35,394 nt of DNA, taken from DASZYF01 sp035545535 (lineage in GTDB: Bacteria > Actinomycetota > Actinomycetes > Mycobacteriales > CAJCIY01). Where the stretch lies: positions 1-35,394 of the forward strand of contig DASZYF010000173.1 of NCBI GenBank assembly GCA_035545535.1, read 5' to 3'. The notes beneath the pieces were generated by a model. That model saw nothing but the letters and a program-made list of their open reading frames with translations. It searched no databases and was not told where the DNA came from. Positions 1 through 6,704 of this stretch are shown in pieces. Position 1 is the first letter of the stretch. Every line of letters begins with the position of its first letter. A program made the translations under genes and the position numbers.

Positions 1-1
1 G

Positions 2-175
2 GCCGAGACGCTCGCCGGCGCGGCCCTGCTCGAGCAGGCGTGCTTCGACGCCGGACGCGGCGACGCCCGGGGTGCCGCCGTGGCCGGGCTGTGGGTGCGC
101 CGCAGGGTCGTCGGCGACCCGTGCGCGGGCGCGGCCGCGGAGTCGTTCGACCTCATCGTCGACGGAGAGGGCTGA
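2..175 (+). CDS. C-terminal fragment of an unidentified enzyme, possibly acyl-CoA dehydrogenase-like
   Basis: An open frame enters from the left edge and stops at TGA 173-175, leaving 57 residues. The visible part is Ala-rich and helical, with LLEQACFDAGRGDAR followed by a basic stretch WVRRRVV and an acidic end. The run resembles the last helices of acyl-CoA dehydrogenase-family proteins, where a GDARK-like segment precedes a basic helix, but no catalytic residue lies in the fragment, so this is only a guess. Codon use fits the neighbouring genes. The start lies outside the window. Confidence 0.4.
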   Translation, partial: AETLAGAALLEQACFDAGRGDARGAAVAGLWVRRRVVGDPCAGAAAESFDLIVDGEG

Positions 176-224
176 ACAGCCGCCTGTGCACGCCCTGTGA
201 GGAGGGTCGCACCCGGCGGTCGCC

Positions 225-252
225 GGGAACCCTCCCGGGGTACTTGTGCGTC
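225..252 (+). promoter_or_regulatory. Possible ECF-sigma-type promoter of rbpA
   Basis: GGGAAC at 225-230 is followed after an 18-nt spacer by CGTC at 249-252, the general layout of ECF sigma promoters (GGAAC / CGTC). It lies about 80 bp before the rbpA start. rbpA is known to be under stress (SigR-type) control in Streptomyces, but the match here is not the canonical SigR GGAAT/GTT. In DNA this GC-rich the match could be chance. Confidence 0.25.
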
Positions 253-331
253 ATCTCTAGTGCAGGAACAACGAGCAGGTCCGATGGCGTTCCCCTTGAC
301 GCACATCGCTCCCCTGCCCCGGGAGGTCATC

Positions 332-673
332 ATGAGCGAGCGAGTTCTGCGCGGCAGCCGGCTCGGCTCCGTCTCCTACGAGACCGAGCGCTCCGGCGAA
401 GAGGTCGCTCCACGCCAGGACGTGGTCTACGCGTGCCCGCAGGGGCATCAGACCGTCATGCCGTTCAGCGTCGAGGCCGAGGTCCCCGGACTGTGGGAGT
501 GCCGGACCTGCGGCGCCACCGCAGAGCGGGTCGGCGGTCCCGAGCCGGAGCACAAGCCGAAGAAGCACCAGCGCACCCACTGGGACATGCTGCTCGAGCG
601 GCGGTCGTTCGACGACCTCGAAGAGGTCCTCGCCGAGCGCCTCGCGGTCCTGCACGAGCGCAAAGCAAGCTGA
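332..673 (+). CDS. rbpA: RNA polymerase-binding protein RbpA
   Basis: A 113-residue protein with the full RbpA layout: a basic N-terminal tail (RVLRGSRLGS), a zinc-type core with C35, H39, C57 and C60 (CPQGH and WECRTCG), a basic linker (HKPKKHQRTHWD) and a C-terminal helix that contacts the sigma factor (RRSFDDLEEVLAERL). RbpA is specific to Actinomycetota. It binds group I/II sigma factors and RNA polymerase and stabilises the open promoter complex. The ATG at 332 was chosen because GGGAGG at 321-326 is well spaced and the N-terminus then matches the family. The frame stays open upstream, but that part does not look like RbpA. It converges on lnt across a 44-bp gap. Confidence 0.97.
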   Translation: MSERVLRGSRLGSVSYETERSGEEVAPRQDVVYACPQGHQTVMPFSVEAEVPGLWECRTCGATAERVGGPEPEHKPKKHQRTHWDMLLERRSFDDLEEVLAERLAVLHERKAS

Positions 674-717
674 GCCAGCTGAGGCCTCAGGCGTCTTCCC
701 CGCCTTCCCCGCACCGG

Positions 718-2277
718 TCAGCCGCGCGCGACGGACTCCCCCTCTCCGCCGCCCGCGGCTGACCTGCGTCTGACCCGCGCCCGGGCCGCACCGATCGCGG
801 CCGGCGCGCAGGCGCCGAGAGCGATCAGGCAGAGCAGCAGCTCGGGCCACCAGCGCAGGTGGTCGGCCAGGGTGCGCGAGGACCGCAGCGGCAGCGACGC
901 GACGAGCTCGGCCTGGGTGAAGATGCCGCTCTTCGCGATCACGCGCCCGTCCGGGCGCACCAGCGCCGACACGCCGCTGGTCGAGGCCATGACCGCGGCC
1001 CGACCGTGCTCGACTGCCCGCACGCGCACGATGGCCAGCTGCTGCGACGACTCGGACGAGTGCCCGTAGGTCGCGTTGTTGGTCTGCACGACGAGAAGCC
1101 GGCCACCGTGCTCCACACCGTCGCGCACGAGCGCGTCGTCACCGACCTCGAAGCAGATGGAATCGGCGACGCGGATGCCGGCGATGTCGAGCGACCCCGA
1201 CTCGTGATGCCCGGGTGCGAAGTCCTGCGGGATGTCGTCGCGCAGCCGGCCGACGAGCTTGGTGAGCACCGACCGGAACGGCACGTACTCGCCGAACGGG
1301 ACCAGGTGCCGCTTCACGTAGCGCTGGCCGGTCGGCCCCGCCGGCGCCCAGACGACGCCGGCATTCGTGACGTGGTCCGGCCCCGGGCCGTCCAGGACGG
1401 CGCCGACGAGGACGGGCACCCCGATCGCGTCGACGGCGGTCTCGATCTGCGTGCGGACATCCGGCTCGGTGAACGGGTCGAGATCGGTCGAGTTCTCGGG
1501 CCACACGACGAACGCGGGCTTCGGCACCTCACCCGCCGCGACCCGACGCGCAAGGGTGACCGTGGCCTGCACGTGCCGGTCCAGCACCGCGCGCCGCTGG
1601 GCGTTGAACTCCAGGCCGAGCCGGGGCACGTTGCCCTGGACGGCGGCGACGACGACCGCGCTCCCGCCCGGCCCGTCCTGCCCGGCGGTCGGCACCGCGA
1701 TCAGCAGGCCCACGGCCGGCACGGCGACGGCGAGCCCCGCCCAGCCGGCGCGGACCCGCAGCTCGCGCTGCAGCACGGCCGCGGCGATCGCGGTGCCGCT
1801 GAGCGCGACCAGCGCCGACAGCAGCGGCGCGCCGCCGACCGACACGAACGGGGTGAACGGCGAGCCGGGTTGGCTGAACGCGAGTCGCGCCCAGGGGTAG
1901 CCACCGAACGGCACCCGGGCCCGGACGGCCTCGACGAGCACCCACGCGGCCGCGACGGTGAGCGGCCAGGCGCGGCGGCGCATGAGCACCGAGCACACCG
2001 GGCCCAGCAGCGAGAGCACGAAGGCCTCGAGCAGCGTGAGCAGCAGCCACGCGTCGATGCCGATGGTGCGCACCCACGACACGGCGGGCAGGAAGAAACC
2101 GACGCCGGTGACGCCGGCGAGCAGCCACGCCCGGCGCGGCGCGACCCCGTGCAACGCGAACGTCGCGGTCGCGACTCCGAGGGGCGCGAGCCACCAGCAC
2201 GCCAGCGGCGGGAAGGCGCCGGCGAGGAGCAGCCCACCGACGGCCGCGACCACGAGACGCACTCGCAGGCCACTCAC
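718..2277 (-). CDS. lnt: Apolipoprotein N-acyltransferase
   Basis: A 519-residue membrane enzyme that adds the third acyl chain to the N-terminal Cys of lipoproteins. About the first 200 residues are hydrophobic segments. The rest is a nitrilase-type catalytic domain with a recognisable Glu-Lys-Cys triad: E261 (VVWPENSTD), K322 (YVKRHLVPFGEYVPF) and C375 (ADSICFEVGDD). It starts at GTG 2277, the furthest start in the frame; no clear ribosome site precedes it. In many actinobacteria lnt sits beside a polyprenol-phosphate mannosyltransferase gene (ppm1), and rbpA is also near; ppm1 is not seen here. The C-terminus is basic and Gly-rich and presumably cytosolic. Confidence 0.95.
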   Translation of the reverse strand: MSGLRVRLVVAAVGGLLLAGAFPPLACWWLAPLGVATATFALHGVAPRRAWLLAGVTGVGFFLPAVSWVRTIGIDAWLLLTLLEAFVLSLLGPVCSVLMRRRAWPLTVAAAWVLVEAVRARVPFGGYPWARLAFSQPGSPFTPFVSVGGAPLLSALVALSGTAIAAAVLQRELRVRAGWAGLAVAVPAVGLLIAVPTAGQDGPGGSAVVVAAVQGNVPRLGLEFNAQRRAVLDRHVQATVTLARRVAAGEVPKPAFVVWPENSTDLDPFTEPDVRTQIETAVDAIGVPVLVGAVLDGPGPDHVTNAGVVWAPAGPTGQRYVKRHLVPFGEYVPFRSVLTKLVGRLRDDIPQDFAPGHHESGSLDIAGIRVADSICFEVGDDALVRDGVEHGGRLLVVQTNNATYGHSSESSQQLAIVRVRAVEHGRAAVMASTSGVSALVRPDGRVIAKSGIFTQAELVASLPLRSSRTLADHLRWWPELLLCLIALGACAPAAIGAARARVRRRSAAGGGEGESVARG

Positions 2278-2864
2278 CGCGTCAGTCTCGCTGGTGATGA
2301 TGGGTGCGCACCGCGGACACGGCTGAGGGGCCTGAGCCGGCCTTCGGACCAGATCCTCGCCCGCTGGCTGCGGACGGGGAGCCGTTGTCTACTGGCCGCC
2401 CCAGACCCCTCTGAGTCGCGTCGGTCCCGCCGCACCTCCATGCAGCCCGGCGGGCCCTCCACCGCACCGGACCTGGCTCGCGGAGGCGATCCGACCGGGT
2501 GGTGCGCCACCGGTCGTACCGTCCCCCGACCCAGCCGTGGGGGGCCGTCGGGCTCCGTGGACATGCCGTCCTGTCGAGCCGACCGAGCAGACCTTTCCGC
2601 TGCGGCCGCGTGTTGTCAATGTCCTGTTAACCCGCGTTTGTCGGGGCGCCGGACGCGTTCGCGCAGGTCAGGAGCATGGTCATCTCCCAGCACAACGGTT
2701 CGCCAATTCGATGGCCGGCGGCGTGTCGCTCCGACACGCGCAACGCCGTGTTGCACGGCCCGTCGAGGTGGCTCGGAAGGCATGCTGACGCACCTGTTGA
2801 CAGCCCTGTTGATGAGGCTGTTGACAGCCTGCTGACAGTGATGTCGCGGCGTTCCGGCACCGGA
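2278..2864. other. 587-bp stretch without a convincing gene
   Basis: This gap lies between the end of kal and the start of lnt, both on the minus strand. Open frames on either strand have an amino-acid make-up of shadow frames (Arg/Pro/Gly/Ser-rich, no recognisable motif). The lnt promoter must lie here or further upstream, but I see no clear -35/-10 pair. The kal-proximal part holds the 12-bp repeat array at 2782-2840, described separately. TTGTCAA followed by CTGTTAAC near 2614-2634 may be a related, degenerate element. Confidence 0.6.
2782..2840. repeat. Array of five degenerate 12-bp repeats, core CTGTTGACAG
   Basis: Successive units are ATGCTGACGCAC (2782-2793), CTGTTGACAGCC (2794-2805), CTGTTGATGAGG (2806-2817), an exact second CTGTTGACAGCC (2818-2829) and CTGCTGACAGTG (2829-2840). 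The period is 12 bp, except the last step of 11. The core CTGTTGACAG is a partial dyad (CTGT/ACAG with two central bases), which suits a dimeric DNA-binding protein. The array lies just downstream of the kal stop and about 500 bp upstream of lnt. It could be an operator cluster or a relic of a small coding repeat; no protein is recognisable. Confidence 0.6.
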
Positions 2865-3251
2865 TCAGGCGGGGATGACGACCGTTCCGACGGCGGTGCA
2901 GACGATGATCGGCGGGTCGAGCACGGCGCTCGCCGACGGGCTCGCCGCGGGATCCGCGCGGCACACGACACGCGCCTCGAACACGACTCCGCGCGAGCGC
3001 GTGCCGATGCGCGTCAACGTCGCGGTCGCCTCGATGACGTCGCCCGCGAGCACCGGTGCGAGGAAGCGCACGTCGTCGTAGCCCGCGAGCAGTCCCTCGT
3101 CGCCGTCGGTGCGGATGGCGAGCTCGGTCGCCACGTCACCGAACAGGCCGAGCGCGTACGCGCCTTCGACGAGGTTGCCTCCGTAGTGCGCGTGCGCGGC
3201 CGGCACGTAGCGGCGATGCGTGACCGAGAGCCCTACCTCGGGCCCGCTCAC
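2865..3251 (-). CDS. kal: 3-aminobutyryl-CoA ammonia-lyase
   Basis: A 128-residue hotdog-fold protein. It removes ammonia from L-3-aminobutyryl-CoA to give crotonyl-CoA, a late step of lysine fermentation. The pattern AHAHYGGNLVEGAYALGLFGDVATEL, then RTDGDEGL, FLAPVLAGDVIEA and a C-terminal PPIIVCTAVGTVVIPA matches the Kal family closely and is near its usual length. The GTG start (3249-3251) overlaps the kamE stop as GTGA, so translation is probably coupled. It is the last gene of the kdd-kamD-kamE-kal run. The family and gene context agree; biochemical activity is inferred. Confidence 0.9.
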   Translation of the reverse strand: MSGPEVGLSVTHRRYVPAAHAHYGGNLVEGAYALGLFGDVATELAIRTDGDEGLLAGYDDVRFLAPVLAGDVIEATATLTRIGTRSRGVVFEARVVCRADPAASPSASAVLDPPIIVCTAVGTVVIPA

Positions 3252-4024
3252 CGGCGCGCCGCGGCAGGTGTCGGCTGCGCGGGCACTGCCGGCGCGACGG
3301 GCAGCAGCGCATGCACCAGGTAGGACGCGACGTCGCCCGGCGTGGTGCCGCGGCCGAAGACGCGGTCGACGCCGAGCAGCGCGGCCTGGGCCGGCTCGAA
3401 CCGAGGACCGCCGACGACGAGCAGGGGGCGCCGGCCGTCGACGAACGCCGCGTCGAAGGCCTTCGCGAGCGCGGTGGTGTTGGTCAGGTGCGCGTCGCGC
3501 TGCGTGACCACCTGGCTCACGAGGACCGCATCGGCGTGCTCGTCGTGCGCCGCGCGCACCAGGTCATCGATCGCGACCTGCGCACCGAGGTTGACCACGC
3601 GCATCTCACGGTGGCTCTCCAGCCCCTTCTCCCCCGCAAAGCCCTTGACCGAGAGGATCGCGTCGATCCCGACGGTGTGGGCGTCGGTGCCGATGCACGC
3701 GCCGAGCACGACGAGTGGACGGCCGAGGCCTTCGCGCACGCGCGCGTCGACCTCCTTGGCCGACAGGAGGGGGTACTCGCGCTCGGCGACCTCGACCTCG
3801 TCAGGGTCGACCCACACCCGCGCCCGTCCGTAGACCACGAAGAAGCTGTGGCCCGGGCCCATGGCCTTGCTGTGCACGACCATCGCGGGCTCGATGCCCA
3901 TGCGGTTGGCGAAGAGCTGGGCGGCGCCGTCGGCCCGGGCGCCGGCGGCCAGGGGCAGCGTGAAGGACACCTGCACCATGCCGTCGCCGGTCGTGTCGCC
4001 GTAGGCCGTGATGGGGTTGCCCAT
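3248..4024 (-). CDS. kamE: Lysine 5,6-aminomutase, small (beta, B12-binding) subunit
   Basis: A 258-residue subunit that holds adenosylcobalamin and moves the terminal amino group of beta-lysine from C6 to C5 together with KamD. The cobalamin motif DxHxxG is D114-A-H116-T-V-G119. Exactly 11 residues after the Co-ligand His is K127 (SVKGFAGEKG), the spacing of His133 and Lys144 in the clostridial enzyme; that Lys binds PLP in the resting state. Upstream in-frame codons exist, but MGNPITAYGD at 4024 is the family-like start and lies one base after the kamD stop. Length matches the clostridial protein (about 260). Confidence 0.95.
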   Translation of the reverse strand: MGNPITAYGDTTGDGMVQVSFTLPLAAGARADGAAQLFANRMGIEPAMVVHSKAMGPGHSFFVVYGRARVWVDPDEVEVAEREYPLLSAKEVDARVREGLGRPLVVLGACIGTDAHTVGIDAILSVKGFAGEKGLESHREMRVVNLGAQVAIDDLVRAAHDEHADAVLVSQVVTQRDAHLTNTTALAKAFDAAFVDGRRPLLVVGGPRFEPAQAALLGVDRVFGRGTTPGDVASYLVHALLPVAPAVPAQPTPAAARR

Positions 4025-4025
4025 C

Positions 4026-5594
4026 TCAGATCCCTTCCAGGTGGTCGGAGGCGGGGTTCCAGTAGCGCTCGTCCTTGGCGACGACACCGTCGAGACCGCG
4101 CCCGCCGTCGGCGGGTCGCCTGGTCACTCCGAACGTGCCCTCGCCGATGGCGCGCAGGAGCCCGTCCCGCTCGATGCGCTCGAGCAGCTGCACCGACTCG
4201 TCGAGCACCGCGCGCGCGCGGGTGGCGATGAAGCCGTCGGGCGCCGGCCGCAGGTCCTCGCCCAGCCGGCCCGCGGTCGCGCGGACGTAGCGGACGTTCT
4301 CGAGCGCGAGGTCGCGGTCGGAGAGGAACGGCGTGACGATGCCCTCGGTCATCATCCCGACGAGGATGATCGACTGACCGGTGAGCAGAGCCGCGAGGTT
4401 GAAGAACCCGTCGTGCAGGTAGCCGCCGAACACGTTGCCGGTCATGTGCTTGGTGGGGGGCATGTACTTCAGCGGCGCGTCGGGGAACACCTCGCGCACG
4501 AGCAGTGCGTGCGCGAGCTCGAGGCGGAACGAGTCCGGGACGGACGGGCTGATCTCGAAGGCGTGGCCGAGGCCGAGCTGCCAGTCCTCGAGCCCGGCCT
4601 CGTGCGCGAACCGCTCGTTCAGCAGCTGGCTGACGAGCACGGTGTGCGCGGCGTCGACCGCATCGGCGGTGGTGAGGTAGTTGTCCTCACCGGTGTTGAT
4701 GACGATGCCGGCGCGCGCGTGGATCTGGCGGCTGAAGCGCTGGTCGACGAACGTGCGGATCGGGTTGATGTCGCGGAAGACGATGCCGTACATGCAGTCG
4801 TTCAACATCATGTCGAGCCGCTCGAGCCCGGCGAGCACCGCGATCTCGGGCATGCAGAGACCACTCGCGTAGTTGGTGAGCCGCACGTAGCGGCCGAGCT
4901 CGGCACCGACGTCGTCGAGCGCGCGCCGCATCAGGCGGAAGTTCGCCTGCGTCGCGTAGGTGCCGGCGTAGCCGTCGTACGTCTCACCCTCCGGCACGTG
5001 GTCGAGCAGCGACTGACCCGTGCTGCGGATGACGGCGACGACGTCGGCTCCCTCGCGGGCCGCCGCCTGCGCCTGCACGACGTCCTCGCGGATGTCGCCG
5101 GTGGCGACGATCAGGTAGATCCACGGCGCGGGCGGGTCGCCGAGCTCGGTGCGCCGGCGGTCGCGCTCGTGCCGCTGAGCGTCGATGCGCGCGATGCCGG
5201 CGCCGACGAGCTCCTCCATGACGTGGCGCGCCTCGGCCTCGGCGGCGGCCTCGTCCGGCAGCCGCAGCTTGAGACGGCCCTCGAGCGCCAGCGCGGCGAG
5301 CGTCGGGAGGTCAGGAGCCTCACCGCGGGCGATCGCATCGCCGAGCGGCAGGGCGACGCCGTGGCCGAGACCGACCTGGTCGGCCACCACGTCGACGAGC
5401 CGGTTGACCCAGGGGACGTCGCCGGCCGGGTGGCCCGCGTCGGCGCCCTCGCAGCCGGCGAGCCGCAGCACCGCCCGCTCGAGGCTGACCGTCGTGTGCG
5501 CCTGCGCCAGCTCCACGACCGGCTGCGCGGCGGACCGGGCGAGCGCCCGGGCCCGCGCCACCACCGCGGGATCGAGGTCCAGCAGGCCTGTCAC
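4026..5594 (-). CDS. kamD: Lysine 5,6-aminomutase, large (alpha, PLP) subunit
   Basis: A 522-residue catalytic subunit and partner of KamE. Family hallmarks are HTTVSLERAVLRLAG near residue 33, a TIM-barrel core with IYLIVATGDIREDV, RSTGQSLLDHVPEGETYDGYAGTYATQ, NYASGLCMPEIAVLAGLERLDMMLNDCMYGI and INTGEDNYLTT, and KYMPPTKHMTGNVFGG. The frame stays open far upstream, but that part is the kdd gene read out of frame. GTG at 5594 overlaps the kdd stop as GTGA, and MTGLLDLDPAVV is a sensible N-terminus. The length is close to the clostridial subunit (about 516). PLP and adenosylcobalamin are required. Confidence 0.95.
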   Translation of the reverse strand: MTGLLDLDPAVVARARALARSAAQPVVELAQAHTTVSLERAVLRLAGCEGADAGHPAGDVPWVNRLVDVVADQVGLGHGVALPLGDAIARGEAPDLPTLAALALEGRLKLRLPDEAAAEAEARHVMEELVGAGIARIDAQRHERDRRRTELGDPPAPWIYLIVATGDIREDVVQAQAAAREGADVVAVIRSTGQSLLDHVPEGETYDGYAGTYATQANFRLMRRALDDVGAELGRYVRLTNYASGLCMPEIAVLAGLERLDMMLNDCMYGIVFRDINPIRTFVDQRFSRQIHARAGIVINTGEDNYLTTADAVDAAHTVLVSQLLNERFAHEAGLEDWQLGLGHAFEISPSVPDSFRLELAHALLVREVFPDAPLKYMPPTKHMTGNVFGGYLHDGFFNLAALLTGQSIILVGMMTEGIVTPFLSDRDLALENVRYVRATAGRLGEDLRPAPDGFIATRARAVLDESVQLLERIERDGLLRAIGEGTFGVTRRPADGGRGLDGVVAKDERYWNPASDHLEGI

Positions 5595-6655
5595 CGGGCC
5601 GCCGCCAACGGGGAGGACTCGACGAGCCGCCGTTCGAACACGGCCCGGACCGCGGGCACCGCCCGGACGAGGTCGAGCGCGAAGGCCGCGTGGCCCGGCA
5701 CGTAGCCGTTGCCGACGAGCATGGTGACGTCGGCGGCGAGGCCCTCGGCGCCCAGGGCCGCGGCGGTGAACGACGTGGCCATCGAGAAGAAGACGACCGT
5801 GCCGCCCGGGCGGGTGGCGAGGATGCTGCCGCCCTCGCAACCGGGCGCGTCGACGCACACGACCGTGACGTCGACCGGCTCACCGACGGCCGCCGCCAGC
5901 GCGACGGCATCACGCGCGTCGGCCCGCACGACCTCGTCGGCCAGGCTGCTCGCGTGCACGGCCGCGGCCTCCGCGTCGGTCAGCACGACGGCGACGACGC
6001 GCACCGCGCCGGCGCGACGTGCGGCGGCGAGCGACAGCGTGCCGGACTTGCCCGCGGCGCCGAGGACCGCGACCGACGGTGGCGCGCCGTCGGCCACCGC
6101 GCGCGTGACGACGCGATGCACGAGCGCAGGCGCCCCGCACACGTCGAAGACGGACAGCGCGAGCTCCGGCGCGAGGTCGTCGGGCAGCACCGCGGCCAGC
6201 GAGCGGGCGAAGAGGACGGCATGACCGCGGCACGGGATCTGCTCGGTGGCGCCGTCCCAGCCGTCGAGCCCGCCCTCGAGCTGCAGCGGGGTGAGCGTCA
6301 GCGACACGAGGGTGGCAACGCGGTCCCCCGGCTGCAGCCCCAGCGGCGAGCGCGGACCGACCGCCCGGACCGTGCCGACGAGCATGCCGCCGCTGCCCGT
6401 CACCGGGTTGTGCATCTTGCCCCGGCGGGCGATGAGCTCCTGCACGGTCGCGCGCAGGCGCTGCGGGTCAGCGGCGCACTGCTCGCGGAGCTGGCGGAAG
6501 GAAGCGGCATCGAGGTTGAGTCGCTCGACGTCGACGAGCACCTCGTCATCGGTGATCGGCAGCGATGCGTCGAGGCGGTCCGCCGCCTGCGGGAGGACGC
6601 CGGCCGGGGCCAGCACACGGTGCAGCCCGAGCGGGGAGCTCGGTCGATCCGTCAC
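5591..6655 (-). CDS. kdd: L-erythro-3,5-diaminohexanoate dehydrogenase
   Basis: A 354-residue NAD-linked oxidative deaminase producing 3-keto-5-aminohexanoate. The signature GKMHNPVTGSGGMLVGTV lies near residue 80. A zinc-less MDR-like core follows, with a Rossmann segment VAVLGAAGKSGTLSLAAARRAGA. VVCVDAPGCEGGSI, PGGTVVFFSMATSFTAAALGAEG and MLVGNGYVPGHA also match the family. The GTG start at 6655 is preceded by AGGAGG (6663-6668 on the opposite strand) at good spacing. It is the first gene of the minus-strand run and is transcribed away from kamA from a shared control region. Confidence 0.95.
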   Translation of the reverse strand: MTDRPSSPLGLHRVLAPAGVLPQAADRLDASLPITDDEVLVDVERLNLDAASFRQLREQCAADPQRLRATVQELIARRGKMHNPVTGSGGMLVGTVRAVGPRSPLGLQPGDRVATLVSLTLTPLQLEGGLDGWDGATEQIPCRGHAVLFARSLAAVLPDDLAPELALSVFDVCGAPALVHRVVTRAVADGAPPSVAVLGAAGKSGTLSLAAARRAGAVRVVAVVLTDAEAAAVHASSLADEVVRADARDAVALAAAVGEPVDVTVVCVDAPGCEGGSILATRPGGTVVFFSMATSFTAAALGAEGLAADVTMLVGNGYVPGHAAFALDLVRAVPAVRAVFERRLVESSPLAAAR

Positions 6656-6668
6656 CGTACGTCCTCCT

Positions 6669-6704
6669 TTGATGCTGCTCTAAGACAGGCTATCTTCCTG
6701 TCTC
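6669..6704 (+). promoter_or_regulatory. kamA promoter, probably leaderless
   Basis: TTGATG (6669-6674), a 16-nt spacer and TATCTT (6691-6696) form a good vegetative promoter. The -10 box ends eight bases before ATG 6705, so transcription should start at or next to the ATG and the mRNA would have little or no leader. No ribosome site precedes that ATG, which agrees with this. Confidence 0.6.
6683..6703. promoter_or_regulatory. Operator-like inverted repeat AGACAGG-N7-CCTGTCT over both kam promoters
   Basis: Perfect 7-bp arms at 6683-6689 and 6697-6703 flank a 7-nt centre. The palindrome covers the -10 box of kamA (TATCTT 6691-6696) and a candidate -10 box of kdd on the other strand (TAGCCT, 6692-6687, 32 nt from the kdd GTG). 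A bound repressor would shut both transcription units. The shape suits TetR- or GntR-type dimers more than a typical Lrp site. The regulator is not identified; the nearest candidate is the Lrp/AsnC gene at 8152-8643. Confidence 0.6.

Noticed and set aside
679..690. CTGAGGCCTCAG palindrome between rbpA and lnt as a terminator
   Set aside because: It has no loop and no T-run. A 12-bp perfect palindrome without a centre cannot make a good hairpin, so I do not call it.
2274..2564. 96-codon minus-strand frame just upstream of lnt
   Set aside because: Its make-up is that of a random GC-rich frame. There is no ribosome site and it overlaps the lnt start.
859..2835. 658-codon plus-strand frame opposite lnt that runs into the repeat array
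   Set aside because: It is the antisense of lnt and then non-coding. The LLTALLMRLLTAC end only reflects the 12-bp repeats.
2782..2840. Repeat array read as DnaA boxes or a replication origin
   Set aside because: The core CTGTTGACAG does not match TTGTCCACA or TTATCCACA, and no dnaA, dnaN or AT-rich stretch is near.
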